Part shown: positions 1 through 12,049 of the stretch, one piece after another
How positions within the stretch are numbered: position 1 is the stretch's first letter
Layout: each line of letters starts with the position of its first letter
NCBI RefSeq assembly: GCF_011386835.1
Contig: NC_088791.1
Span: 125,526,943 to 125,590,942 of the forward strand
Direction of reading: 5' to 3'
DNA length: 64,000 bases
DNA from: Chrysemys picta bellii
Lineage: Eukaryota > Chordata > Testudines > Emydidae
The notes under the pieces: model-generated
What the model was told of the DNA's origin: nothing
The model's input: only the letters and a program-made list of their open reading frames with translations
Databases searched by the model: none
Position numbers and translations under genes: made by a program

Positions 1-660
1 GTGTGGAGGCGCCAGCCAGCGGTTGGGCTGGCGGGGAGGAAGGGGGTGGATGAAGGCGAGTGGCTGGGGGGCGGTCACTGAAAACAGCAGGGGGAGGAGG
101 AGGGAGCCTGCAGCAGCACTCTCTCTAGAGCTGCTGTGATTTGGGCTACGCTGAGGGAGCAGTGAGCCAGGGGCAGCAGTGGGGTGTGTGGGTCACTTGC
201 AGGGAATTCTGCCCCCTCCTTCCCCCCGCATTCCAGAGAACGGGAAAAAATTTTGTCCTCGGTGAGCTGGCCAAGCCAAGTGTCCAGGATTCATGGAAGA
301 TAGAGCAGCCTCTGAGGCCTGGGAAATGCCAGGGCAGCACTGGTGCAGCTACTATTTAAGGGGCCGCCTGACATCAGCGCCTCCCAGAGCCTCTGCAAAC
401 TGAACCAGCCAGAGCCGCCCAGAGCCCGCACCCCAACCTCCTTCCCCAGCTCAGAGCCCCTCACACACCCAAACTCCCTCCTGGAGCCTACACCTGCACC
501 CCTCCCGCACCCAAACTCCTTCCTGAAGTCCGCACTCCCACACACACTGCGAACGCCTTGGCCTTAGCCCAGAGCCCCCTCATGCACCCCAAGCCCCTCA
601 TCCTCAGCCCCACACCAGAGTGCACAATCCCAGTCAGAGCCCTCACGCCGTCCTGTTTCA
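1..660. other. GC/C-rich block, possible repeat fragment
   Basis: The first 340 bases are purine-rich and GC-rich. From about 343 the plus strand becomes a run of short C-rich phrases of the type AGAGCCC, CACCCC and CCCAAACTCC. This resembles the degenerate C-rich interior of short non-autonomous elements elsewhere in the window (for example 45155-45481), but I find no inverted ends or target duplication. The open frames on both strands look like low-complexity artefacts. No gene is claimed. Confidence 0.3.
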
Positions 661-3600
661 TTGTATTGATAGAGCAACACGACATCTTCGTTATATAATC
701 AAGGAACATTAAAACTGCTCTAATTAATATAGCTGTGTGGAAGATGGGAGTTCTATTTCAATGAAGGATTTAGAGATTTCAGAATTAGTTTTTGTACTGA
801 ATCAGAACCAACCCTGAATATGAAGCATGGCACAAAGGGATTGCTGTAGCAGGTCACATTAGTGATCCATGTAGCCCGGTATCCTGTCAACAAAAGTGAT
901 CAATACCGGAACTTTCCTCTGAAGCATCAAGGAATCTCTCAGTGAGATTTTGTAATGGCCATCCCATAAGGAAAGTGACTTCCTTACCTCTTTAGATAGA
1001 ATGTGGTTTATGCCCTGAAGCATGAAGATTTGTATGAACATTTTAAATCCTTAATCTTGTGATTGTGCATGTTCTCATTACCCATATAAATGTCCAATCC
1101 TTATTTGAATAGGGTAAATGACAGTGTCCCAGCTTCACACATTGAGTTGCTGACATTATAAAACAGTTTATATTAGAAAGACAAACAAGTTTTGTTCTAA
1201 ATGTATTGCTAATATTTTACATTTATGTAAATAGAATTCATTTAATGAAGATATGAAAATTGTCAAATATCAATTGTCAAATATTCACGCTTCATTTTTT
1301 GTAGAATTGGGGCATATACAGGCATACCTCTTTAGATAAATAGTTTGGATTAGAATTTTTAACTGTTTCAACCCTAAAGTTCAAATCAAATTCCATGACC
1401 CACACTCAGCACACCTTGGCTAATATAAACTTTGCTCTTTATTTTTGAATTTCCTTTATTTTGTAGGATTTATATTAGAATTGGGGGAATAAAGTAAAGA
1501 ACGTTGTGAATAGTTCATCCAAAACTCAAAGTAAAAAATTTGTCAAATGTATTACTCAGTGAATACTGAAAAAAGTGTTGTCAAGGGTGGGGGGAAAAAA
1601 TCCTGTCAAATAATTTAAGGGACAAAAATGCCACTGCTGGTTCTATAAAATGCTTAGAAAATATTTGACCAGGTCTAGTTTACATGCTGGAATTTGAGAG
1701 GAATATTAAAAAAGACCTACTCTTGCAAACCTTCTGAATCCAAGTAACTTTACTCATTTGAACACTCTTACTGAAGTCAACAAGACTACTTGTGCAATTC
1801 AAGTTGCAATATATTACATATAAGTAAAATCAGGACCAAAAGTTATTTTATTAGATTACCAGCAAAGGCACCTGAAAAGGTGTGCACACGTCTTGTTTGC
1901 CTTACTCAATACCCTACTAAATCAGAAGGGTCAGTTCTGCCTTTGGATGCACATACGTGCCTCCCATTAAATATTAATAGAAGTACCACACTTTCACTTG
2001 CAGGAACAATTGGACCCCTAATATGAAACAACAATGAACATATACATATAAGCAAAATTCCAAATGTGTCTGTGATGCTTAAACATGTTTCTAGCTTGTC
2101 TGCCTTCAGATATAGCATGCATATTACAAAATGAAAAGATCTAATTTATTCTGGATGATAATAGGATTGTGCCCATATACTGTAGTGAAAATACAACAGT
2201 TGAAGCATATCATTTCACTGGTTTTGGTAGTATTGTATACATTGAACATTTCATGACAAAAGATAAAGATCACCTATGCACACCAAGAGAGTAACTTACA
2301 TTAAGGGGTCATACTTCAATTAGTGTAATTATATACAAACGCCTCTACGTTCAGGTTTCCACTAGTAAGATTTTTGTCTGAAACTTCATTTTGATTCCTC
2401 CCTTCTCCCTCCCACCCCTCGCCAAAAAGTATATATGGCTCATTTATACTCAATGATCTCAAAGCAGCTGAGAAAATATGGTTTAGGGGTTTTGTACAGT
2501 ATTGTGCAGGATTAAGCAGACTCAAGCAGACATTGATAGGGTATTACTGCAAAGTATGCTATAAACATAAGAAGAATTTATCCCCACTCTGAAGAGTTTA
2601 CAAGGGTAGTGGGAAGGATAGACCACAGATGGCATGTTTTGCTAGTTTGTCTCTCTCTTTATATGTTTATATTTTTGTTTTATTTATATCATAAAATAGT
2701 TTTAGTGTTTTGCTGGTGGGGGCACTCTGTGGGGCTGACGTGGAGGGAGGGGAAGAAGGGACTGAGAGAATAAAACAGGAGAATTAGTGAAAGGAGGAGA
2801 GAAGAGAGGTGAGCAAGAACCAGTCTGATTCAAGGAGAGTGAGGTTTGGTAGCAGAAATGTTGCAATGATAGGAGAGACGATAGGTGAAAATGAAACAGC
2901 ATCTAATACCAACAGAACAAAAAAGAAAAAGATATCCAGGGTAAAATCCTGACCACATTAAAATCAATGGCAAAATTCCTATTAAGTCCAGTGGAGCTAA
3001 GATTTTACCTGTAGAGTCCATGTTCAGAGTTGAGTGAATATAACATTGGCTGTCTGTGAAAGTCCATCTGGGCCCAGTGCCAGAGGTGGGTACATTTGAG
3101 TTGATGAGAATGGGAACACTGCTGACCCTCTAACTCTGGGCAGGTCCCTCTAACTCAGAGCTTTCAATTAAAAGTTGATTGGTTTTACTTTAAAAGAGTT
3201 CTATATTTAGGCAGAGAGCTAACCAAATATTAAATTGGCCATTCTAGAGCTAGTAAAGATCTGGACTAGCTAACATGAGGAGGAAAGTGCTTGTTTTCAT
3301 AGGCTATGATTGTTGTCAAACTGCTGACTCTTACAGCTTGGAAAATCCCCACAACTCTAAATAAAATGTGCTGCAGTCCATCAATTACAAATGTTTAGGT
3401 TCAAAAGGTACTATTTTAAGGACAACTAAGGCATACTAGCATTTCCCATAGCACCATTTTACAGAACTATATAGACCGACTATGTTTACTGAAGTAGGGA
3501 ATAGAACAAGTCAAACAAAGTATACAGAACACGGCATTAACGGTGTGAAGTAGCTACCTTATTGGATTATGGCAATAGATATCGTTAGCTATACAATAGC

Positions 3601-4243
3601 ATTCTTTAATGCTAAGAGCACAGAACTGGGAGTCAAGAACTTCTGATGCTGATCATAGCATTGCTGAATAGGCCTTATCCAATGCCATTTGGAATTAGTA
3701 GAAGGAATATCAACAGACTTCAAAGAGCACTGGATCAGGCCCTTTACATGCTACTCCCCTGGACTTCAGTGCAATTCCGATAGAAGTGCATGTATGCAGT
3801 GGGCCCCTTAATTCTGATATGGTTTAACAGCAAGCAATGTGAAAAAGGGAGAAATACTCATTTATTTGATGTACAATTTTGATTTGCCCAGAAATGTCCA
3901 ATTAATCCTCCTGTATAACCATTACTTAACATCACCCACTACATAGAGATTTTAAAAGTGGTTGTCCAAAATTTTTCTTCTACCAAGAAGTATTTGTTGC
4001 ACAAATGGAACTTTAATCATATACCAGAAATTCAGGATTCAGACTGAGCTGAAGTGGCAGTTTGGTGAGGATATTGATTGGATCACATTAAATGTAACTT
4101 GAATGTGCCCAACTTATTGTATTATATCATTGAAAATGTGCATCTTAACGATATGCCAAACATTCTTTCTGAAGTTGTATTACTCTAATTTATTCAAATA
4201 TTTACTAATAACTTTTATATATTTTTAATAAATTGTGACCAAC
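661..4243. other. AT-rich DNA without recognisable genes
   Basis: Only short frames under 80 codons occur, with no conserved motif. Around 2940-3000 there is a faint trace of the ancient reptile repeat with phrases such as AAAATCAATGG and TTAAGTCCAGTGG. Nothing else is seen. Confidence 0.5.
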
Positions 4244-4468
4244 TGCATGTTATCTCCTCCTCCCATCAAGAAGGCCAGGGCTTTATAAACCAGTGAGCAA
4301 GAGACCAGGGAGCTTTGCGACCAGGGCTGCTAACAGGGAGTTTCGCAAGGGAGTTTGGAAGGGGGCAAGGTTCACTTGCCATCCTTTTAAACCTGTAAAC
4401 TAAACTACATTCAAAACTTTTTGATTTAAACAAAACCCTTTCATTAATCTAGGTAGCTGTAGGAGACA

Positions 4469-5378
4469 ATGCAGGAAGAAGCCCAGCAGCAGAGTGGGGG
4501 TTATCCAGTTTATTGCGCTGAATGCAGCATGTATGATTACCTGCCCTGTGGGCTTTTGGTGCAAGGAGCTCCTGACCCTCAGAGACCGCGTTCGGGCTTT
4601 GGAGGCCAAGATGGCGGAACTGGAGGAGCTAAGGGAGGCAGAGAGGTATGTTGATGAGGCTTTCTGGGACACTGTAGATTTGTCCCACCTCCGGTCAGAC
4701 AGCCCCTGTGCTGTTGAGGAGGACGAAAGTCCCAGGGAAGTAGAGCAGTCAACGGGAGCAGAGGGAAACCTTCCCATAGTTTGGACCCTCCTTCCAGATG
4801 GTGTTGGGGTATCCTCTCGCACTGAGGTTACCTCTCCAGGGGAGGGAACTCCAGTCACTAGGAAAAGGCAGGTGTTAGTAATGGGAGATTCGATCATTAG
4901 AAACATAGATAGCTGGGTTTGTGATGACTGGGAGAACTGTATGGTGACTTGCCTGCCTGGTGTGTAGATTGCGGATCTCTCGAGGCATCTAGATAGACTT
5001 ATGTGTAGTGCTGGGGTGGAGCCAGTGGTTGTGGTACATGTAGATACCAATGACATAGGGAAGGGTAGGAGAGACGTCCTGGACGCCAAATTTAGGCTTC
5101 TAGGGAAGAGACTGAAATCCAAGTCATCTATGGTGGCATTCTCAGAAACGCTTCCAGTTCCATGTGCAGGGCCAGGTAGGCAGGCAGAGCTTCAGAGTCT
5201 CAATGCATAGATGAGACGATGGTGTGTGTGTAGGGGGAGGGTTAGATTTATTAGGAACTGGGAAAACTTTTGGGATAGGGGGAGCCTATACAGGAGGAAT
5301 GAGCTCCATCTAAACCAAAGTGGAACCAGACTGCTGGCACTTAACATTAAAAAGGTTGCAGAGCAGTTTTTAAACTAA
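4469..5378 (+). pseudogene. CR1 ORF1 (decayed)
   Basis: ORF1 of the CR1 element encodes the RNA-binding/chaperone-like partner of the replicase. It starts at ATG 4469 with a Cys-rich segment (YCAECSMYDYLP). A frameshift near 4555-4565 moves it to the frame beginning 4494, which continues with a coiled-coil stretch (LRDRVRALEAKMAELEELR). An esterase-like part follows: GDSIIRN (block I), HVDTND where the family has H-x-GTND (block III region), and ELHLNQSG near the end (block V-like His). The frame is cut by TAG at 4965-4967 and at 5208-5210 and ends at TAA 5376-5378. Long minus-strand frames over it are shadows. Function is inferred from CR1 family knowledge. Confidence 0.8.
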
Positions 5379-5488
5379 GAGATGGGTGAAAGCCGACTGC
5401 TGCAGAGGAGCACGTGGATTGGACAGAGACTTTTCTTAGAGGAGAGTCTATTGATAGAGATTCTCTAGGTTTTAGTTAGGAGGAGAGG

Positions 5489-6268
5489 ATGGAAGAGGAT
5501 AAAGTAGGGGCCAGATCAGACGAGAGACATTCACATAAAAAAGAATCCAATACATCAGAAAAGGGCAGACAAATAAACAGTGACAAGTTTTTAAAGTGCT
5601 TGTACACAAATGCTAGAAGTCTAAATAATAATATGGGTGAACTAGAGTGCCTTGTGTTAAAGGAGGATATTGATAAATAGGCATCACAGAAACCTGGTGG
5701 TGTGAGGACAATCAATGGGACACAATCATTCCAAAATATATCGGAAGAACAGAACAGGTCGTGCGGGGAGGGGGAGGAGAGAGGGGAAGTGGCACTATAT
5801 GTGAAAGAAAATGTAGAATCAAATGAAGTAAAAATCTTAAGTGAATCCATATGTTCCATAGAATCTCTATGGATAGTAATTTCATGCTCTAATAAGAATA
5901 TAACATTAAGGATCTATTATCAACAACCTGACCAGGACAGTGATAGTGATGATGAAATGCTAAGGGAGATTAGAGAGGCTATCAAAATAAAGAACTCAAT
6001 AATAGTGGGGGATTTCAATTACCCCCATATTGACTGGGAACATGTCACCTCAGAACGAAATGCAGAGACAAAATTTCTCGATACTTTAAATGACTGCTTC
6101 TTGGAGCAGCTGGTACAGGAACCCACAAGGGGAGAGGCAATTCTCGATTTAGTCCCGAGTGGAGCGCAGGATCTGGTCCAAGAGTTAACTATAACAGGAC
6201 CGCTTGGAAATAGTGACCATAATATAATAACTTTTAACATTCCTATGGTGGGAAGAACACCTCAGTAG
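5489..6268 (+). pseudogene. CR1 ORF2, endonuclease part (decayed)
   Basis: This is the amino-terminal endonuclease/exonuclease/phosphatase-fold domain of the CR1 replicase, which nicks target DNA to prime reverse transcription. Visible motifs are YTNARSLNNN near the start, GDFNYPHIDW (catalytic Asp/Asn block) and SDHN (catalytic His block) near the end. A stop codon lies at 5678-5680, inside the region that should read into the TETWW motif, and another at 6266-6268. The frame is otherwise continuous and is the same frame as the start of the linker at 6278. Confidence 0.82.
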
Positions 6269-6277
6269 CCCAGCACT

Positions 6278-7232
6278 GTGACATTTAACTTGAGAAAGGG
6301 GAACTATGCAAAAATGAGGGGGTTAGTTAAACGGAAATTAAAAGGTACAGTGACTAGAGTGAAATCCCTGCACACTGCATGGACACTTTTCAAAGACACC
6401 ATAATAAAGACCCAACTTAAATGTATACCCCAAATTAAAAAACACAATAAAGGAACTAAAAAAAGAGCCACCATGGCTTAACAACCATGTAAAAGAAGCA
6501 GTGGGAGATAAAAAGGCATCTTTTAAAAAGTGGAAGTCAAATCCTAGTGAGGTAAATAGAAAGGAGCATAAACGCTGCCAAATTAAGTGTAAAAATGTAA
6601 TAAGAAAAGCCAAGAAGGAATTTGAAGAACAGCTAGCCAAAAACTCAAAAGGTAATAATAAAATGTTTTTTAAGTACATCAGAAGTAGGAAGCCTGCTAA
6701 ACAACCAGTGGGGCCCCTGGACGATCGAGATACAAAAGGAGCACTTAAAGACGATGAAGTCATTGTGGAGAAACTAAATGAATTCTTTGCTTCAGGCTTC
6801 ATGGCTGAGGATGTTAGGGAGATTCCCAGACCTGAGCCGTTTTTTGTAGGTGACAAATCTGAGGAATTGTCACAGATTGAGGTGTCACTAGAGGATGTTT
6901 TGGAATTAATTGATAAACTTAACAGTAACAAGTCACCAGGACCAGATGGCATTCACCCAAGAGTTCTGAAAGAACTCAAATGAGAAATTGCGGAACTATT
7001 AACTATGGTTTGTAACCGGTCCTTTAAATCGGCTTCTGTACCCAATGACTGGAAAATAGCTAATGTAACACCAATATTTAAAAAGGGCTCAAGAGGTCTA
7101 ACATCAGTACCCGGCAAATTAGTTGAAACAATAGTAAAGAATAAAATTGTCAGACACATAGAAAAACAAATGGTTGGGCAAAAGTCAACATGGTTTCTGT
7201 AAAGGGAAATCATGTCTTACTAATCTATGAGA
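6278..7232 (+). pseudogene. CR1 ORF2, linker and start of reverse transcriptase
   Basis: This is the central part of the replicase. The linker runs in one frame to 6481, then shifts to the frame at 6501-6983, which includes FFKYIRSRKPAK and the RT motif NSNKSPGPDGIHP. A TGA at 6981-6983 interrupts it. It continues through VPNDWKIANVTPIFKKGS. About ten codons are missing after this point, where CR1 proteins carry the NYRPVS motif, before LTSVPGKLVETI. It ends at the Penelope-type insertion. The antisense 204-aa frame over 6338-6952 is a shadow. Confidence 0.82.
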
Positions 7233-7406
7233 GGTTTCAGAGTATCAGCCATGTTAGTCTGTATCCGCAAAAAGAACAGGAGTACTTGTGGCACCTTAGA
7301 GACTAACAAATTTATTTGGGCATAAGCTTTCGTGGGCTACAGCCCACTTCTTCGGATGCATCTAGTGGAAAAATACAGTAGGAAGATTATATATATATTA
7401 TATATA

Positions 7407-7447
<41 letters not shown>

Positions 7448-7641
7448 AACATGAAACAATGGGTGTTACCATACACACTATAAGGAGAGTGATCAGTTAA
7501 GGTGAGCTTTTATCAGCAGGAGAGAAAAAACTGTTTGTAGTGGTAATGAAAATGGCCCATTTCCAGCAATTGACAAGGAGATATGAGGAACTGTAAGGGG
7601 GGGGGAGGGAAGATAAGCATGGGGAAATAGTTTTACTTTGT
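7233..7641 (+). mobile_element. Penelope-like element terminal repeat inserted in CR1
   Basis: The segment starts GGTTTCAGAGTATCAGCC and contains GGAGTACTTGTGGCACC, a sequence I recognise as the terminal repeat of reptile Penelope-like retroelements (memory, not searched). It splits the CR1 reverse transcriptase frame, which resumes at 7642. It includes TA- and CA-repeat tracts. Its minus strand around 7318-7358 folds like a hammerhead ribozyme core (see findings). No Penelope coding sequence is present. No clear target duplication is visible, which is common for these elements. Confidence 0.62.
7408..7444 (+). repeat. (CA)n microsatellite
   Basis: About 18 perfect CA units, preceded by a TA-rich stretch at 7389-7405, inside the Penelope-like insertion. 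Confidence 0.97.
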
Positions 7642-8762
7642 GTTCTTTGAAGGGGTCAACAAACATGTGGACAAGGGGGATCCAGTGGACATAGTGTTCT
7701 TAGATTTCCAGAAAGCCTTTGACAAGGTCCCTCACCAAAGGCTCTTATGTAAATTAAGCTGTCATGGGATAAGAGGGAAGATCCTTTCATGGATTGAGAA
7801 TTGGTTAAAAGACAGGGAACAAAGGGTAGGAATAAATGGTAAATTTACAGAATGGAGAGGGGTAACTAGTTGTGTTCCCCAAGGGTCAGTCCTAGGACCA
7901 ATTCTATTCAACTTATTCATAAATGATCTGGAGAAAGGGGTAAAAAGTGAGGTGGCAAAGTTTGCAGGGGATACTAAACTGCTCAAGATAGTTAAGACCA
8001 AAGCAGACTGTGAAGAACTTCAAAAAGATCTCACAAAACTAAGTGATTGGGCAACAAAATGGCAAATAAAATTTAATGTGGATAAATGTAAAGTAATGCA
8101 CATTGGGAAAAATAACCCCAACTATACATACAATAATTTAGCTACAACTAATCAGGAAAGAGATCTTGGAGTCATCATGGATAGTTCTCTGAAGACGTCC
8201 ATGCAACGTGCAGCGACAGTCAAAAAAGTAAACAGGATGTTAGGAATCATTAAAAAGGGGATAGAGAATAAGACGGAGAATATCTTATTACCCTTATATA
8301 AATCCGTGGTATGCCCACATCTTGAATACTGCGTACAGATGTGGTCTCCTCATCTCAAAAAAGATATACTGGCATTAGAAAAGGTTCAGAAAAGGGCAAC
8401 TAAAATGATTAGGGGTTTGGAATGGGTCCCATATGAGGAGAGATTAAAGAGGCTAGGACTTTTTAGCTTGGAAAAGAGGAGACTAAGGGGGGATATGATA
8501 GAGGTATATAAAATCATGAGTGATGTGGAGTAAGTGAATAAGGAAAAGCTATTTACTTGTTCCCATAATATAAGAACTAGGGGGCCACCAAATGAAATTA
8601 ATGGGCACCAGGTTTAAAATAAATAAAAGGAAGTTCTTCTTTACACCGCGCACAGTCAACTTGTGGAACGCCTTGCTTGAGGAGGTTGTGAAGGCTAGGA
8701 CTATAACAAGGATTAAAAGAGAACTGGATAAATTCATGGAGGTTAAGTCCATTAATGGCTAC
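7642..8762 (+). pseudogene. CR1 ORF2, reverse transcriptase core and C-terminus
   Basis: The longest CR1 frame here (7640-8533) holds the reverse transcriptase palm: motif A VFLDFQKAFDKVPH, motif B VPQGSVLGPILFNLFIND, then motif C. Motif C reads FAGDTKLL where active CR1 has FADD, so one of the two catalytic aspartates is replaced by glycine. Next come the thumb/connection region (HLEYCVQMWSPH, KVQKRATKMIRGLEW) and SLEKRRLRGDMIEVYKIM. A TAA at 8531-8533 interrupts it. The remaining C-terminus continues with shifts to a natural-looking end near FMEVKSINGY at about 8762. Confidence 0.87.
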
Positions 8763-8970
8763 TAGCCAGGATGGGTAAGGAATGGTGTCCCTAGCCTCTG
8801 TTTGTCAGAGGGTGGTGATGGATGGCAGGAGAGAGATCACTTGATCATTGCCTGTTAGGTTCACTCCCTCTGGGGCACCTGGCATCGGCCACTGTCAGTA
8901 GACAGGATACTGGGCTAGATGGACCTTTGGTTTGACCCAGCATGGCCGTTCTTATGTTCTTATCTTATGT
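8763..8970 (+). repeat. CR1 3' UTR and terminal repeats
   Basis: This is the 3' UTR of the CR1 element. It ends with repeated TTATGTTC units immediately before the second TGCATGT. CR1 elements end in short tandem octamer-like repeats instead of poly(A), and this fits. Confidence 0.8.
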
Positions 8971-8977
8971 TGCATGT

Positions 8978-11100
8978 AGCTTTAAATTTTATATTTGTGT
9001 GTGTGTTGTTATTTGTTGTGTGCTCCAGGTACACTTATGTGCATCAAAAATAAATATAAAGACTTAAGAAAACGGTAGATTCACTACTATTTTCCAACAG
9101 GAACTCAGCACCTGTCATTTGTGCCTTTGAAAATCTCCCTGATTCTCATTTACACTATTCTGGCACTGTAGGGTCCATCCAGTTGCATGTACATTCACTT
9201 TAAGTCTACTCTTCACTGCCACAACAGCGTAAATGGGTCTTAGATTTAATGAGAATCTGGCCCACTAAATCTTAAGTATAGCAACACCTGGGACGTTTCT
9301 AAAACAGACATAGTATTAAAAGGCCTGATACTCCATTTTTGTAAACATTGGCCAGTCTTCTCATAATCCTGTCCTAACTATTCTGATATTTTTCTATTCC
9401 ATAAATCCAATCATTCAACATTACACTAACAAAATAAACTTTTAAACGGTAAGACTATTTCCTTTTGGGTACTGTGAGATCTCCAGAGGTCACCGTCTGT
9501 CTTTTTTAATAGTCCTTACAGTATGTACTGTAATTCATACCAGGCTTTCTTGAGGTTCTGAATTTAAAAGGGGACAGTATGGTTACATTTCAAGCAGCTA
9601 GGTCATGTCAGCTTTAAGAGTACCAAGTCATTAATGTGGAAGTTAAATGAGCGTTAATTGTCTTATAGCCATTATTTATAAACTGCAGGTTGTTTGCTGC
9701 CTTTCCCTCCAGAATAATTGCCATTATAATGATTCTGTGATCCTTAAGGGAATAATAATTTCTCATTTACTAACCGAACCAAAGAAAAAAACAAAACAAA
9801 AAAACCCCCCACCACCCTTTAAAGGTTGTTTTTAAAGAAAGTTGCAGCTTAAAGCAATGAGATAGGAGTTGTACACTAAAATCCAAAGGGTTTTTAAATG
9901 GGTTTGATTGGATTTTAATGATCATTTATATAGGTCTAATCATCATGAAATTGTACATATACAACATTTTTAAAGTCTGTGAGCATATGTTGCAATAGTT
10001 ACCGGTACCTTGTTGGAATTCTTAAAAGCTCTCCCCATTAGTTCTTCATCTCACATAATGTTCTAATAAAACAACTATGTCACAGTCCCATGTCACATTT
10101 CTTTTAGGTCTGTTCTGCTTTACCAGTTTGCAACTCCCCCACAACACAGTTGTTAGGCTGTAGTGTAACATCCCATATCAGCTAAAGAAATTGGTTTTGA
10201 GAGAGTTAGCCTGTGAACATACAGCAATTATATTCTCACTATTAATTTACCCGAGTCCCAGAGCAGAGTGAATGTAAATGAACTGAGCGGTGCTGGGTTA
10301 TTCCAATTCATTCAACAAGACAAGACTTTTTCTTATCCCAGTTATCAGAAATGTCTAATACGATTTATCACTGACTGACGCAAAACAATGCATCTTTCAT
10401 TGCAAAGTTTGTTTAACTCATCTACATAAATGTTTTGGCAAGACTTAGCAAGTCTATAAATATTTGTGTGTCTTCAAAACACTTTACAAATCAATCTTTC
10501 TAGCACTCTGTCAAGATGGAAAGTATTTAATAGAGGGAGAAGCTGTGGCGCAGACTCGGTGACCTACCAGTTAGTGGTTCAGCTACCACCGTCATGGTAT
10601 AAGAGCCTAGATAGAACAGAGTTCAAGATGAGAGACAGACAAATAACGGCTTTTTCAGTTCACTGGCAATTGTGAAAAAAAAAATTAAAAATGTGTTAGG
10701 TGTCGAATGGAATATTTCATTTTGATTTAGAGCAATTTTTTAAAGTAAACAAAGGGAATTTCAAATTGAAGCTCACTTAGAATCAAAACATTTTATAAGT
10801 GTCAAAACAAAATGTTTTGATTTTTCAGGATTTCTTTTTGGCCAAAACAATTCGGTGAAATCAACAGGACTATGCAAAACATTCTGGTGTCAATAAATCT
10901 GCATTTTTTGTGAAAAAAAATTTTGATCAAAATTTCACCCAGCTCTATTCAAGACCACACAACAAGTCATTGGGAGATCTGTGACTATAATTTACAGTAG
11001 GTTGATCACATGGTTTCCTTTTGGTTTGGATTTAATCCCTCTCACGTGTCTCTCTTGTTCATTTCCCCAGGAGTACCCTGTACATGCTACTCTGCCATTC
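8978..11100. other. AT-rich DNA, traces of ancient repeat only
   Basis: At 9135-9265 there is a trace of the ancient amniote repeat (CTCATTTACAC, GAGAATCTGGCCC). At 10800-10955 is a degenerate, partly self-complementary stretch (TTTTGATCAAAATTTC) of unknown family. No coding or RNA gene is seen. Confidence 0.4.
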
Positions 11101-11109
11101 AGTCTACTC

Positions 11110-12049
11110 CCCTACTAAAGCTGATTCCCCACTCTGGCACTTCAAGTGCAGAAGGTGGGGGCCTGCAAGGATTCTAAAAATTAATACTGGCCACTGCAGA
11201 CTTGTATTAAACTCCCAAGGTTACAACTTTTTTCTGACCTTGGATGGATAGATTCTGCCACCACCCAAGTGCAAAAAACCCCTTTTGGAACCCTGGAAGG
11301 CCCACTTGGGAAATCCTTCCTGTGGGGTACCCTCAAGCCCTTTCACACCCCCCTCTGGGGAAGAGCTGAGAAAGAAAAGAAAGGAAATCAGCTGTTGCCA
11401 CCAGGTAATTAAACAACATGTGCACAAATCTCTTAGGAACACAAAAATCCAATCCCATTTTTTAAAAAGGTAAATGTTATTAAAAACAAAAAAAGAAAAT
11501 ACATCTGGAACTTAGGCTTTTTGCTAGGTTTAAAAAAAAACTATTACAAGGATTAAGCATCAAGATAGCTTCTTGAGGTTCAGCTTAAAGGTTACAAGCA
11601 AAACAAAAGCACCTGGCTTTAGCACAGAGGAGTCCACAAGCCATAAAGAAATAAAAGAGATAAACCTAATCGCATCTTCCTAGACATTTCCTGATCTACT
11701 TACATATCTGGGGTTTCAAATGAGTAGTTTCTAGGTATGATCTGATGATTTTCCATACCTGGCCCAAAGCTTTTTACAGCACAGTTCAAGCCCTGTCTCT
11801 GCTCGGTCTCCTCTCCCCGGAGAGCAACAGACAGACAAAGGGGAAGTTTTTCTCTCAATTTCAAAAAGTTCTAGCCTGCCTATTGGCTCTTTTGGTCAGG
11901 TGCCCACACCCTTCCTTTTACCTATGGACTTTTTAACCCTTTACAGTTAAAGCAAGTAGAGAACAGCTACTAACAGGGGTTTTATAGCGAACTGGCTGGC
12001 TGGGTATCCATAAAAGGGAGTACCCCCCCCTCCCCCTTCATTTATCACA
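11110..12049 (-). mobile_element. Probable LTR of an endogenous retrovirus or LTR element, minus orientation
   Basis: The block from the CTGATTCCCCACTCTGGCAC region to TTTATCACA reads on the minus strand as a sequence starting TGTGATAAATGAAGG. I recognise it as an interspersed LTR-like repeat of turtles (memory only). The frames inside it are short and non-coding. The left boundary is approximate and I could not confirm a target duplication. Confidence 0.42.

Larger units (their letters stand above)
4251..8970 (+). mobile_element. Nearly complete CR1 LINE retrotransposon
   Basis: This is a plus-strand CR1-type non-LTR retrotransposon of about 4.3 kb, excluding a 409-bp insertion at 7233-7641. 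It holds, in order, a short 5' UTR, ORF1 (zinc-binding/coiled coil then a GDSL-esterase-like block), ORF2 (apurinic-type endonuclease then reverse transcriptase) and a 3' UTR ending in the repeated TTCTTATGTT tail typical of turtle CR1. The 7-mer TGCATGT lies at 4244-4250 and again at 8971-8977, exactly after the tail, and is a good candidate target-site duplication. Both ORFs carry stops and frameshifts, so the copy is dead. Most CR1 copies are 5'-truncated, so a copy reaching the 5' UTR is uncommon. Confidence 0.88.

Noticed and set aside
4400..5122. 240-codon minus-strand open frame
   Set aside because: It is antisense to CR1 ORF1, which shows real family motifs. The minus frame has none.
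6338..6952. 204-codon minus-strand open frame
   Set aside because: Shadow of the CR1 replicase linker on the plus strand. Composition is Ser/Leu/Phe-rich with no motif.
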